From NCBI RefSeq assembly GCF_021271205.1, contig NZ_JAIWKS010000004.1:496001-560000 (forward strand): a stretch of 64,000 bases of DNA, written 5' to 3'. The notes under the pieces are model-generated. The model saw only the letters and a program-made list of their open reading frames with translations, was not told where the DNA came from and did not search any database. Positions 1 to 9,068 of this stretch are shown in pieces. The position numbers and the translations under genes were made by a program. This stretch comes from Pseudomonas uvaldensis. Lineage in GTDB: Bacteria > Pseudomonadota > Gammaproteobacteria > Pseudomonadales > Pseudomonadaceae. The number at the start of each line of letters is the position of its first letter. Position 1 is the stretch's first letter.

Positions 1-1251
1 CAACCGACCACCACCGACGATCTCGGCGGCTGGCTGAGCCTGGCCCGCGCAGTGAAAACCGCCGGCACCCTGGAACAGCAACAGGCCGCCATCGACAGCT
101 GGCGCGAACAGAACCCCAAGCATCCGGCCGCGATCCAACTGCCGACGCCCCTGGTCAAGCTCAAGGAGCTGGCAAGCCAGCCGCTGAGCAAGATCGCCCT
201 GCTACTGCCTCAGAACGGCCAACTGGCCTCAGTTGCCAAGGCCCTGCGCGAAGGCTTCATTGCCGCGCACTACCAGGCTCAACAGGCCGGGCAGAAGCCG
301 CCGAGCATCCAGTTCTACGACAGCTCCAGCCTGACCTCCATGGACGACTTCTACCGCAAGGCCCAGGCCGATGGCGTGCAGCTGGTGGTCGGACCGCTGG
401 AAAAACCGCTGGTCAAGCAGATCAGCACGCGCCCGCAGCTGCCGATCACCACCCTGGCGCTGAACTACAGCGAAGGTGAACAAGGCCCACCCCAACTCTT
501 CCAGTTCGGCCTGGCGCCCGAGGACGAAGCCCGCGAAGTCGCTCGTCGCGCACGCGCCGATGGCCTGCATCGCGCAGCCGTCATGGTGCCAAAGGGCGAA
601 TGGGGTGATCGCGTCCTGAAAGCCTTCAGCCAGGACTGGCAGGCCAACGGCGGCACGATCATCGCCATCGAGCGTGTCGACCAGCCGGTGCAACTGGCGC
701 AACAAATCGCCGACATGTTCCAACTGCGCCAGAGCGAGGCTCGCGCCAAGAGCCTGCAGAACACCGTAGGCACCACGGTTGCAGCCCAGCCGTCCCGCCG
801 CCAGGACATCGAATTCATCTTCCTGGCGTCGACTCCGCAACAGGCTCAGCAGATCAAGCCGACCCTGAATTTCCAATACGCCGGCGACGTACCGGTCTAT
901 GCGACTTCTTCGGTGTTCAGCGCCAGCGGTGACCAGAACCAGTACAACGACATGAACGGGATTCGCTTCTGCGAAACCCCTTGGCTGCTCGATGCCAACG
1001 ACCCGCTGCGCCAGCAGGTCAGCGCCCAGTGGCCTCAGGCCGGTGGCAGCCTGGGCCGGTTGTACGCGATGGGCGCGGACGCCTACCGCCTGGCCCCCCG
1101 CCTGGGTCAGCTCAAGACTTTGCCGGACAGCCGTATCGAAGGCTTGTCGGGCAGCCTGGCCGTATCGCAATCCCAGCGCGTCCAGCGGCAATTGCCTTGG
1201 GCCGAGTTCGTCAACGGACAGGTGCAGCGCCTGCCGGACACCCAGCGCTGA
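1..1251 (+). CDS. lpoA: LpoA-type activator of penicillin-binding protein 1A, 5' truncated by the window edge
   Basis: Outer-membrane lipoprotein that in E. coli reaches through the periplasm to stimulate the peptidoglycan synthase PBP1A. The reading frame is already open at base 1, so the signal peptide, lipobox and N-terminal helical domain lie outside the window. What remains, about 416 residues, is the C-terminal LppC/periplasmic-binding-protein-like domain: it begins KIALLLPQNGQLASVAKALREGF, continues through a VVGPLEKP segment and ends with YATSSVFSASGDQNQYNDMNG. It overlaps yraN by one base (TGATG), the same order (lpoA-yraN-diaA-dolP) as in E. coli, which supports the name. Identity is from domain pattern plus synteny. 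Confidence 0.9.
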   Translation, partial: QPTTTDDLGGWLSLARAVKTAGTLEQQQAAIDSWREQNPKHPAAIQLPTPLVKLKELASQPLSKIALLLPQNGQLASVAKALREGFIAAHYQAQQAGQKPPSIQFYDSSSLTSMDDFYRKAQADGVQLVVGPLEKPLVKQISTRPQLPITTLALNYSEGEQGPPQLFQFGLAPEDEAREVARRARADGLHRAAVMVPKGEWGDRVLKAFSQDWQANGGTIIAIERVDQPVQLAQQIADMFQLRQSEARAKSLQNTVGTTVAAQPSRRQDIEFIFLASTPQQAQQIKPTLNFQYAGDVPVYATSSVFSASGDQNQYNDMNGIRFCETPWLLDANDPLRQQVSAQWPQAGGSLGRLYAMGADAYRLAPRLGQLKTLPDSRIEGLSGSLAVSQSQRVQRQLPWAEFVNGQVQRLPDTQR

Positions 1252-1613
1252 TGCCCGAGCGATCGCGCCAGCAGAGCGGACGGGATGCCGAGGGCCTGGC
1301 CCTCGCGCACCTCCAGCAACAGGGTCTGCGTCTGGTGGCGCAGAACTGGCTGTGTAAACGCGGCGAGCTTGATCTGGTCATGCTTGACGGCGATACAGTA
1401 GTATTTGTCGAAGTCCGCTACAGAAAAAATACCCAATGGGGTGGCGCCCTCGACAGCATCGACTCGCGCAAACGCCAGAAGCTGATTTTTGCCGCGCAGT
1501 ATTTTCTGCAAAGCGAATCTCGCTGGGCCGATCACCCCTGCCGCTTCGATGTAGTTGCCATCGACAGCAACGCCGATCAGTTGAACTGGCTGCAGAACGC
1601 CTTCGACGGTTGA
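1251..1613 (+). CDS. yraN: YraN / UPF0102 family endonuclease-like protein
   Basis: A 120-residue protein starting MPERSRQQSGRDAEGLA, with the UPF0102 signature GELDLVMLDGDTVVFVEVRYR at about residues 40-60. The family has a restriction-endonuclease-like (PD-(D/E)XK) fold similar to Holliday-junction resolvases, and its acidic residues and the VEVR strand match that core. The cellular role is not settled. The ATG shares its A with the lpoA stop (TGATG), which indicates translational coupling and fixes the start; a longer reading frame upstream would run far into lpoA and is rejected. Length is normal for the family. Confidence 0.9.
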   Translation: MPERSRQQSGRDAEGLALAHLQQQGLRLVAQNWLCKRGELDLVMLDGDTVVFVEVRYRKNTQWGGALDSIDSRKRQKLIFAAQYFLQSESRWADHPCRFDVVAIDSNADQLNWLQNAFDG

Positions 1614-1683
1614 ACGGCGGGCCGGACCCTTTTACCCAATTTTTGCTCTTTGCTTTGCGCGCCGCACATGCCTGTGCCGATAA

Positions 1684-2876
<1,193 letters not shown>

Positions 2877-2902
2877 GGGTAGTTGCGGTTCTTGATGCTG
2901 CG

Positions 2903-2942
2903 CTTGGCTTGGCTTGGCTTGGCTTGGCTTGGCTTGGCTTGG
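2903..2942. repeat. CTTGG pentamer array, eight units
   Basis: Eight perfect tandem copies of CTTGG lie between the dolP stop codon and its terminator hairpin. Five-base units do not preserve frame and no gene spans the array, so copy number could vary without altering a protein. It is a likely slippage-prone VNTR. Confidence 0.95.
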
Positions 2943-2945
2943 CTG

Positions 2946-2984
2946 AAAAACGGTACTTCTTCAGATGGGGAAGTGCCGTTTTTT
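2946..2984 (+). terminator. Rho-independent terminator after dolP
   Basis: The 14-nt arm AAAAACGGTACTTC (2946-2959) pairs with GAAGTGCCGTTTTT (2970-2983) with one A-G mismatch, followed by a T run. It would end the lpoA-dolP transcript. Confidence 0.85.
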
Positions 2985-2989
2985 GTGTG

Positions 2990-3396
2990 CATATCCGTTT
3001 CTTTGGTAACGGCTACTTAGGGTTCCGCCCTTACGGCGGGTCACTTTTGGAAAGCGCCAAAAGTAACCAAAAGCGCTTTGCCCCACCACTGGGCACCTCG
3101 CCAAGGCGAGGTGTTCCCTCACTCCGGCATTGCTCCGTGGGCCCGCCGCGAAGGGCCATCCATGGCCCAGCGCGGCTATCCCGGCATCCATGCCGGGATA
3201 CCCACTACGCAATGCCTGCGTTCGGCCCTTGTGGTTAACGGGGCGTCCAAGATCAAGATCAAGATCAAAAGCAAAAGCAAAAGCAAAAGCAAAAGCAAAA
3301 GCCAGAGCGAAAGCGAGGCGGCCTGACGGCTGGCCTGTATCTCCGGCTGTACTTCAATCCAACTGTGGGAGCGAGCCTGCTCGCGATTGCGGTGTA
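2990..3396 (+). repeat. Left arm of a ~400-bp inverted repeat bounding the DUF6124 cassette
   Basis: Starts GCATATCC, runs through TTTTGG-rich hairpins, GGGCACCTCGC, TCACTCCGGCATTGCTCCG and GGCCCTTGTGGTTAACGGGG, then a hexamer array, and ends in a REP hairpin. The same series of blocks in the same order, reverse-complemented, is found at 4240-4614. Long stretches are identical, with scattered substitutions and a length change in the hexamer array. Short reading frames inside it are not supported as genes. Confidence 0.9.
3249..3314 (+). repeat. Hexamer array (AAGATC x3, AAAAGC x6, two degenerate units)
   Basis: Eleven six-base units: three AAGATC, six AAAAGC, then CAGAGC and GAAAGC. The opposite arm of the inverted repeat carries only about five units of the same kind (one AAGATC, one AAAAGC, three CAAAGC). 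The array is therefore variable between two copies of the same element. Confidence 0.93.
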
Positions 3397-3452
3397 TCAG
3401 CCAACATCGATGCTGCTGACTTGACGCCATCGCGAGCAGGCTCGCTCCCACA
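3364..3452. repeat. REP pair (REPIN)
   Basis: GTGGGAGCGAGCCTGCTCGCG at 3366 and its inverted copy at about 3430-3451 flank about 45 bp. This is the two-hairpin REPIN arrangement typical of fluorescent pseudomonads, mobilised in trans by RAYT transposases. No RAYT gene is in this window. Confidence 0.9.
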
Positions 3453-3493
3453 GAAGGCCGGGGCTTGGCGCAAACGTCCTTTGTTGTTAATGA

Positions 3494-3853
3494 CTATCGT
3501 GGGTCAACGTTATCCAGCATCTGGTTCGCCAGTAATGAACTCAGTTCTATCAGTTGCTGGATACCCAGCGCCAAATGACGCCGTGAACCGTCCAGATCAA
3601 ATGCGAGATCGTTGACCATGGCGTCCGCCGAGGACAGGGTTTCGCTCAGATTGGCGAGCAGGCATTCGTTGTCGAGGCCTTTTACAACGGTGAATACCTG
3701 GCCCGGTTTTGGTTCGCCTTGGGATTTATCCGGCTTCGGCAGCAAATAGTGATCGAGCACGCGTTTGGTGGTTTTGTCTTGCTGCTTGTCTTTGGATTTT
3801 GCGGATTGAGCGGTGGAGTCTGCTTCTGGGGGATTCGGAGTTATTTTGTACAT
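3494..3853 (-). CDS. DUF6124 family protein
   Basis: A 119-residue protein starting MYKITPNPPEADSTAQSAKS, the N-terminal signature of the Pseudomonas-specific DUF6124 family, then a Lys/Gln/Asp-rich linker, a VLDHYLLP motif, and a C-terminal helical part (NECLLANLSETLSSADAMVNDLAFDLDGSRRHLALGIQQLIELSSLLANQMLD). There is no signal peptide or membrane segment and the function is unknown. AAGGGA sits 8 nt before the ATG as ribosome binding site. It is the only gene in the repeat-bounded cassette, and dolP and sspB are neighbours in P. aeruginosa (from memory), so the cassette appears inserted. A structured leader lies immediately upstream. Confidence 0.82.
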   Translation of the reverse strand: MYKITPNPPEADSTAQSAKSKDKQQDKTTKRVLDHYLLPKPDKSQGEPKPGQVFTVVKGLDNECLLANLSETLSSADAMVNDLAFDLDGSRRHLALGIQQLIELSSLLANQMLDNVDPR

Positions 3854-3884
3854 TTTTACGTTCCCTTAAGTTCAGTAGGCAGCT

Positions 3885-4058
3885 ACCGTCTCGCTACTAA
3901 ACGAAAGGAGGCAGCTGTGCGCAAGTTAGTAGACCGGTAAGGCAACGGAAAACCCGGCGCGCCCGAAGGCGCCATGCGCACAGCCACCATCAGGTGCAGG
4001 CGAAGGCCTGACTGATGAGACTCATGCAACCGTTGCAATTACCGGGCTACTAAACCCG
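3885..4058 (-). promoter_or_regulatory. Candidate structured cis-regulatory RNA in the leader of the DUF6124 gene
   Basis: A long-range helix pairs 3926-3948 with 4030-4053 in three 7-bp blocks (TTAGTAG/CTACTAA, CCGGTAA/TTACCGG, GCAACGG/CCGTTGC) broken by one mismatch and one small loop. It encloses two hairpins: 3959-3972 with a UUCG tetraloop closed by C-G on the minus strand, and 3988-4017 with a nested stem. On the minus strand TTTAGTAG also appears as the loop of two small hairpins (4043-4058 and 3891-3904), the second just before the ribosome binding site. The central CTACTAA can pair with either TTTAGTAG, so two folds exclude each other. Not recognised as a known family; type is inferred. 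Confidence 0.55.
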
Positions 4059-4239
4059 ACCACTGATGAGCAGTGGCAGGCAAGACAATAGAACCCAGGG
4101 ACAAGGCGCACAAGCGGGCGGATTCTGGCGTAGTTGTAGGCAAAGGCGCAAGGATGTGTGGGGTTGCGCGGGCAAAATGATCAGGTTGAACATTTATCTC
4201 AAGGCATAGGGGAACAGCCCTGAGAGATGCGTCAGCTGT

Positions 4240-4614
4240 TAGGCCGCCATCGCGAGCAGGCTCGCTCCCACAGTTTGATCGGGTCAGGACCGGAAGAGTC
4301 AGGTCGGCCGTCAGGCCGCCTCGCTTTGGCTTTGGCTTTGGCTTTTGATCTTGGACGCCCCGTTAACCACAAGGGCCGAACGCAGGCGTTGCGTAGTGGG
4401 CAACCCGGCATGGATGCCGGGTTAGCCGCGCTGGGCCATGGATGGCCCTTCGCGGCGGGCCCACGGAGCAATGCCGGAGTGAGGGAACACCTCGCGTAAG
4501 CGAGGTGCCCAGTGGTGGGGCACAGACCTTTTGGTTACTTTTGGGGCGTTTGCCAAAAGTAACCCGCCGTCAGGGCGGAACCGTAAGCAGCCGTTACCGC
4601 AGGAATGGATATGC
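4240..4614 (-). repeat. Right arm of the inverted repeat bounding the DUF6124 cassette
   Basis: Reverse complement of the block series at 2990-3396, ending in GGATATGC. It begins with a REP hairpin (about 4247-4273), then the shortened hexamer array and the GTTAACCACAAGGGCC and GGTGCCCAGTGGTGGGG blocks. It ends about 10 bp from the sspB stop codon. Confidence 0.9.
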
Positions 4615-4623
4615 CCTCAATCC

Positions 4624-5034
4624 CTACTTCACTACCTTAAGACTAGGCCGCCCACTAGGCCGCGGCGGCTCGTCATCCGGCGGCAAATCATCATCCACCT
4701 CGTACTCATCCTCGCCATCCAACGGAGTTTCAAGCTCGAAAACCATGCCCTGCCCGTTCTCCCGAGCATAGATCCCGAGGATCGAAGCAATAGGCACATA
4801 CAGCGTATGCGGCACACCACCGAAACGCCCTTCGAAGCTCACGGCATCGTTATCCATGTGCAAATGGCGCACGGCAGCCGGCGAAACGTTCAGGACAATC
4901 TGCCCGTCACTGGCAAACCCCTGTGGCACCTGTACCGACGGGTATTCGGCATTGACCAGCATATGCGGGGTGCAATCGTTGTCCACAATCCACTCGTAGA
5001 GCGCGCGGACCAGATAAGGTCGACTGGAGTTCAT
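4624..5034 (-). CDS. sspB: SspB, ClpXP protease specificity-enhancing factor
   Basis: A 136-residue adaptor that binds ssrA-tagged proteins and delivers them to ClpXP. The N-terminal substrate-binding domain (RPYLVRALYEWIVDNDCTPHMLVNAE) is followed by the conserved strand FEGRFGGVPHTLYVPIASILGIYARENGQGMVFE. A long acidic, Pro-rich linker (about residues 103-125) leads to the C-terminal ClpX-binding tail RPSLKVVK. All family parts are present. It lies 16 bp downstream of sspA in the usual sspAB order. The stop codon almost abuts the repeat arm, so transcription may end within that repeat. Confidence 0.95.
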   Translation of the reverse strand: MNSSRPYLVRALYEWIVDNDCTPHMLVNAEYPSVQVPQGFASDGQIVLNVSPAAVRHLHMDNDAVSFEGRFGGVPHTLYVPIASILGIYARENGQGMVFELETPLDGEDEYEVDDDLPPDDEPPRPSGRPSLKVVK

Positions 5035-5050
5035 AGCGGCTCCCTAAGCC

Positions 5051-5668
5051 TTAGCGCATGTCGCGTTCGACACCAGACAGACTCGCCTGGAAAGTCTCAC
5101 GCGCAAATTGGCGCTCCATATAATCAAGCAGCGGCTTGGCGGGCCGCGGCAGTTCGATACCCAGGATCGGCAAACGCCAGAGTATGGGCAATAGGCAGCA
5201 ATCCACCAGACTTTGTTCCTCACTGAGGAAAAACGGCTTGTCGATGAACAGCGGCGACACGCCGGTCAGGCTTTCGCGCAACTCCTTGCGTGCGACTGCC
5301 CGCTCTGACTCTTTGGACCGCGGGTCCAGGATCAGGTCAACCAGGCCGCACCAGTCGCGCTGAATGCGATGGATCAGCAAACGACTGTTCGCTCGGGCGA
5401 CAGGGTACACCGGCAGCAAGGGCGGATGCGGATAGCGCTCATCCAGATATTCCATCACCACGGTCGACTCCCACAATGCCAGGTCGCGGTCGACCAGCGT
5501 GGGCAGGCTGCCATAAGGGTTCACTTCGATCAGCTTCGGCGGTTGGCGGCCTGCCTCGACGTAAATGATCTCGGCGCTGACACCTTTCTCTGCCAGTACG
5601 ATACGTACCCGGTGGGAATAGTGGTCGGCGGGGTCGGAGTAACAGGCCAACCGATTGGTCACGCCCAT
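5051..5668 (-). CDS. sspA: SspA, stringent starvation protein A (RNA polymerase-associated, GST fold)
   Basis: A 205-residue GST-like protein that binds RNA polymerase under starvation and alters promoter choice. Thioredoxin-like N-terminal half: [24 protein letters not shown] through [37 protein letters not shown]. Helical C-terminal half: [21 protein letters not shown]. The ATG at 5668 is chosen over an in-frame start 25 codons upstream because GAGGAGG lies 7 nt before it and homologues begin near MGVTNRL. It is followed by sspB and preceded by a hairpin separating it from petC. Confidence 0.95.
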   Translation of the reverse strand: MGVTNRLACYSDPADHYSHRVRIVLAEKGVSAEIIYVEAGRQPPKLIEVNPYGSLPTLVDRDLALWESTVVMEYLDERYPHPPLLPVYPVARANSRLLIHRIQRDWCGLVDLILDPRSKESERAVARKELRESLTGVSPLFIDKPFFLSEEQSLVDCCLLPILWRLPILGIELPRPAKPLLDYMERQFARETFQASLSGVERDMR

Positions 5669-5702
5669 GGCGATCCTCCTCGCTTGTAGAATTTTTGGAA
5701 AA

Positions 5703-5732
5703 ACGGAAAAACGAGCGCGCCCAGAGGGCGCC
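5703..5732 (-). terminator. Rho-independent terminator after petC
   Basis: On the minus strand GCGCCC-TCT-GGGCGC (5717-5731) is followed by GCTCGTTTTTC. It lies about 90 bp after the petC stop and 35 bp before the sspA start, so sspA needs either readthrough or a promoter overlapping this short gap. Confidence 0.65.
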
Positions 5733-5819
5733 TCCCGTAACACCTGGTCGACCAGGCTCGTTACACTTTCAGAGACGCCCTTGGGCGCGCGCGATTAACA
5801 GCAACGGCTTACAGCTTTA

Positions 5820-6602
5820 TCAATGGACGTCTTTCCAGTATTCACGCTTGAGCAGGTAAGCGAATACGAAGAAGAACGCCAGGTACAGCAATACATAAGT
5901 ACCGATGCGCTGATGCTCCAGCTTCACCGGGTTGGCCGAGTAGGCCAGGAAGGTCACCAGGTTCTTGACCTTCTCATCGAACTGCTCGGGCGTCAGGCTG
6001 CCGGTATTTGGCACGATGGTCAACTGGTCGCAGGCTTCATGGGTCAAAGCCGTGCCGGTCAGCGGATCGAATTGCTTCTTGCCGTTTTCGACGATCTGAA
6101 CCTGCTTGCAGCCTACCACCTGGCGACCTTGCAGGTTGGCCAGGACGTTGGGCATGCCGACGTTCGGGAAGACCTTGTTATTCACGCCCCATGGACGCGC
6201 AGGGTCTTCATAGAACGAACGCAGGTAACCGTAGAGCCAGTCGGTTCCACGCACACGGGCAACCAGGGTCAGGTCAGGCGGCGCGGCGCCGAACCAGGTC
6301 TTGGCATCTGCCGGCTGCATGCCGATGTTCATGTGGTCGCCCAGCTTGGCACCGGTGAACACCAGCTTCTCGAGCATCATGTCAGGGGGAATGCCCAGGT
6401 CATTGGCCACGCGCTCGTAACGCTGGAACTTGGCACTGTGGCAACCCATGCAATAGTTGGCGAACGTCCGGGCACCGTCCTGCATGGCGGCTTTATCGGA
6501 CACGTCGATGTCGACTTTTTCCAGTTCTGGACCACCGTGTTCGGCCGCGAAGGACAGGACAGGCAGAGCAGCAAGAATCAGTGCAGCGAATAGTTTTTTC
6601 AT
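5820..6602 (-). CDS. petC: Cytochrome c1 of the ubiquinol-cytochrome c reductase (bc1) complex
   Basis: A 260-residue haem protein. It has a cleavable Sec signal (MKKLFAALILAALPVLSFAA), the haem c site CMGCH (Cys51, Cys54, His55), and the conserved ARPWGVNNKVFPNVGMPNVL region, which carries the likely Met axial ligand. The C-terminal membrane anchor is IGTYVLLYLAFFFVFAYLLKREYW. It receives electrons from the Rieske protein and passes them to soluble cytochrome c. The ATG overlaps the petB stop (TGATG). A longer in-frame extension upstream lies wholly inside petB in another frame and is rejected. Confidence 0.96.
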   Translation of the reverse strand: MKKLFAALILAALPVLSFAAEHGGPELEKVDIDVSDKAAMQDGARTFANYCMGCHSAKFQRYERVANDLGIPPDMMLEKLVFTGAKLGDHMNIGMQPADAKTWFGAAPPDLTLVARVRGTDWLYGYLRSFYEDPARPWGVNNKVFPNVGMPNVLANLQGRQVVGCKQVQIVENGKKQFDPLTGTALTHEACDQLTIVPNTGSLTPEQFDEKVKNLVTFLAYSANPVKLEHQRIGTYVLLYLAFFFVFAYLLKREYWKDVH

Positions 6603-7813
6603 CAGCCAGTCACCCTTTCCGGAACCGGTTTTGTCTTCTCGAGCCGGGTATAGAACGGCATCAGAATGAAGTAGGCGAAGTACAGGAAGGTGCAGACCTG
6701 CGACAGCAACGTACGACCCGGCGTAGGTGCCAGTACGCCCAGCACACCCAGGATCACGAACGAGATGCAGAACACCACCAGCCAGATCCGGCTCAGCCAG
6801 CCCTTGTAGCGCATGGACTTGACGGGACTGCGGTCCAGCCATGGCAGCACGAACAGTACGGCGATGGCCGCGCCCATGGCGATGACACCCAGCAGCTTGT
6901 CCGGAACCGCACGCAGGATCGCGTAGAACGGTGTGAAGTACCACACTGGGGCGATGTGCTCAGGGGTCTTGAACGCGTTCGCCTGCTCGAAGTTCGGCTT
7001 CTCGAGGAAGTAGCCACCCATCTCAGGGAAGAAGAACACGATGGAGCAGAAGATGAACAGGAAGACCACTACGCCAACGATGTCTTTCACGGTGTAGTAC
7101 GGGTGGAAGGCGATGCCATCCAGCGGTACGCCGTTTTCGTCCTTGAGCTTCTTGATGTCCACGCCGTCCGGGTTGTTCGAACCCACTTCGTGCAACGCCA
7201 GGATGTGCAGCACCACCAGGCCGAGGATCACGATCGGCAGGGCCACTACATGCAGGGCGAAGAAGCGGTTCAGGGTAATACCGGAGATCAGGTAGTCACC
7301 ACGGATCCACTGGGTCAGGTCGTCGCCGATGACGGGAATCGCACCGAACAGCGAGATGATCACCTGGGCACCCCAGTAGGACATCTGGCCCCATGGCAGC
7401 AGGTAACCCATGAAGGCTTCGGCCATCAGCGCCAGGTAGATCAGCATGCCGAAGACCCATACCAGCTCGCGGGGTTTCTGATACGAACCGTAGAGCAGGC
7501 CACGGAACATATGCAGGTAAACCACGATAAAGAACGCCGAGGCACCGGTGGAGTGCAGCAGGCGCAGGATCGAGCCGTACTCGACGTCGCGCATGATGTA
7601 CTCGACGGAAGCGAACGCTTCTTCCGCCGACGGGGTGTAGCTCATGGTCAGCCAGACACCGGTTACGATCTGGTTGACCAGAACGAGCAGTGCCAGGGAG
7701 CCGAAGAAATAGAAGAAGTTGAAGTTCTTTGGAGCGTAATACTTGCTGAGATGGTCTTCCCACATTTTGGTCGCGGGAAAGCGCGCATCAAACCAGTCCA
7801 TTAATTTGCTCAT
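6602..7813 (-). CDS. petB: Cytochrome b of the bc1 complex
   Basis: A 403-residue integral membrane protein that carries the two b haems and both quinone sites. Visible hallmarks are the haem-ligand helices (LLHSTGASAFFIVVYLHMFRGLLYG and the second pair FALHVVALPIVILGLVVLHILALH), the Qo-site PEW-like segment and multiple hydrophobic helices to the C-terminus. The ATG at 7813 shares a base with the petA stop. A GTG one codon upstream is possible but less likely. It is the middle gene of petABC, with both junctions of the TGATG type, so the subunits are translationally coupled. Confidence 0.96.
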   Translation of the reverse strand: MSKLMDWFDARFPATKMWEDHLSKYYAPKNFNFFYFFGSLALLVLVNQIVTGVWLTMSYTPSAEEAFASVEYIMRDVEYGSILRLLHSTGASAFFIVVYLHMFRGLLYGSYQKPRELVWVFGMLIYLALMAEAFMGYLLPWGQMSYWGAQVIISLFGAIPVIGDDLTQWIRGDYLISGITLNRFFALHVVALPIVILGLVVLHILALHEVGSNNPDGVDIKKLKDENGVPLDGIAFHPYYTVKDIVGVVVFLFIFCSIVFFFPEMGGYFLEKPNFEQANAFKTPEHIAPVWYFTPFYAILRAVPDKLLGVIAMGAAIAVLFVLPWLDRSPVKSMRYKGWLSRIWLVVFCISFVILGVLGVLAPTPGRTLLSQVCTFLYFAYFILMPFYTRLEKTKPVPERVTG

Positions 7814-8406
7814 CACGCTTTCTCCATATCGACGCCAACGACAATGATATCGTCCGACTCATAGGAATGCGGGGGAACTGGCAGGTTCAGAGGTGCAGGC
7901 TGCGACTTGTAGACGCGACCGGCCAGGTCATAGTGGGAGCCGTGGCAAGGGCAGAAATAACCACCGACCCAATCCTTGCCCAGATCGGCAGGGGCCACTT
8001 CGGGACGGAACGTCGGCGAGCACCCCAAGTGCGTGCAGATGCCGATCAACAGCAGAACATCTGGCTTGATCGAACGGGTCTTCGGGTCCACGTAGGTTGG
8101 TTGCGTCGAGCTCTTGGAGTCGGGGTCGGACAACTGCCCCTCGATCTTTTTCAGATTCCCCAGAATTTCTTCTGTACGGCGGACGATGAACACCGGCTGG
8201 CCGCGCCATTCAGCAATCATCTGCTGGCCTGGCTCGATCTTGCTGACATTCACTTTCACCGGTGCACCTGCAGCTTTCGCCTTGGCACTGGGAAACCATG
8301 ACCCCACGAACGGGACCGCAGCCCCCACCGCCCCTGCAGCACCCACCACGGATGTGGCTGCTACCAGGAAGCGACGCCGGCCTGCATTCACGCCGTCATT
8401 GCTCAT
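7813..8406 (-). CDS. petA: Rieske iron-sulfur protein of the bc1 complex
   Basis: A 197-residue protein. Its twin-arginine signal-anchor (GRRRFLVAATSVVGAAGAVG) keeps it in the inner membrane. The [2Fe-2S] domain has both motifs, CTHLGC (Cys124, His126 ligands; Cys129 disulfide) and CPCHGSHYD (Cys152, His155 ligands; Cys154 disulfide). It moves electrons from ubiquinol at the Qo site to cytochrome c1. First gene of petABC; the roughly 200-bp AT-rich stretch upstream (8407-8606) should hold its promoter, before the rpsI terminator. Confidence 0.96.
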   Translation of the reverse strand: MSNDGVNAGRRRFLVAATSVVGAAGAVGAAVPFVGSWFPSAKAKAAGAPVKVNVSKIEPGQQMIAEWRGQPVFIVRRTEEILGNLKKIEGQLSDPDSKSSTQPTYVDPKTRSIKPDVLLLIGICTHLGCSPTFRPEVAPADLGKDWVGGYFCPCHGSHYDLAGRVYKSQPAPLNLPVPPHSYESDDIIVVGVDMEKA

Positions 8407-8606
8407 TCAGTCCTCTCCCATCAGCTTTGTGGCCTGTTGAACCAGGCGTCTACTAAGTAAAAATCTGAACTTATAAAAATTTTGCCGAATGGTAATGAAA
8501 ACCCCCAATTCTGACAAGGTAATTACCGAGCGGCGATACCGCCAAGCCTTGTAGTATAGGGGCTCCACGGATGTGGCAAGTTGTCACAGTAAATTATTTT
8601 GCCCAT

Positions 8607-8646
8607 AAAAAAACGCCCGGTTCCGTGAGGAACTGGGCGTTCTTTT
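8607..8646 (-). terminator. Rho-independent terminator after rpsI
   Basis: On the minus strand GAACGCCCAGTTCC-TCAC-GGAACCGGGCGT is followed by seven T residues. It ends the rplM-rpsI transcript. Confidence 0.93.
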
Positions 8647-8661
8647 GAACGCGAGAGCGAA

Positions 8662-9054
8662 TTAACGCTTCGAGTACTGTGGACGCTTACGCGCTTTACG
8701 CAGACCGACTTTCTTACGTTCAACTTCACGAGCATCGCGAGTCACGAAGCCAGCTTTACGCAGCGGGCTGCGCAGAGTCTCGTCGTAGTCCATCAGGGCG
8801 CGAGTGATGCCGTGGCGGATTGCGCCAGCCTGACCACTTACACCACCACCGATAACGGTGACGTAGATGTCGAACTTCTCGACGGTCTCGGTCAGCTCCA
8901 GTGGCTGGCGAACAACCATGCGAGCGGTTTCGCGGCCGAAGAAGCTATCCAGGGAACGATTGTTGATGGAGATGTTACCAGTGCCCGGACGCAGGAAAAC
9001 GCGTGCGGTTGCAGTCTTGCGACGGCCAGTGCCGTAATTTTGAGTCGCCGACAT
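8662..9054 (-). CDS. rpsI: 30S ribosomal protein S9
   Basis: A 130-residue ribosomal protein with the family start [20 protein letters not shown], the [19 protein letters not shown] block, and the basic C-terminal tail [15 protein letters not shown] that reaches the P-site tRNA anticodon loop. It lies 14 bp after rplM in the universal rplM-rpsI operon and ahead of a strong terminator. Confidence 0.98.
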   Translation of the reverse strand: MSATQNYGTGRRKTATARVFLRPGTGNISINNRSLDSFFGRETARMVVRQPLELTETVEKFDIYVTVIGGGVSGQAGAIRHGITRALMDYDETLRSPLRKAGFVTRDAREVERKKVGLRKARKRPQYSKR

Positions 9055-9068
9055 AATGAACTATTCCG

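Noticed and set aside
3078..3326. Short reading frames inside the repeat arms
   Set aside because: They change or break between the two copies, follow hexamer and REP sequence, and have no ribosome binding site.
4012..4070. Two CTGATGAG motifs resembling the hammerhead ribozyme core
   Set aside because: No GAAA core segment or third helix is correctly placed; the bases are explained by simple hairpins within the leader.
5823..7804. Long open frames antisense to petB and petC
   Set aside because: High-GC shadow frames opposite strongly conserved genes; no starts, motifs or family resemblance.
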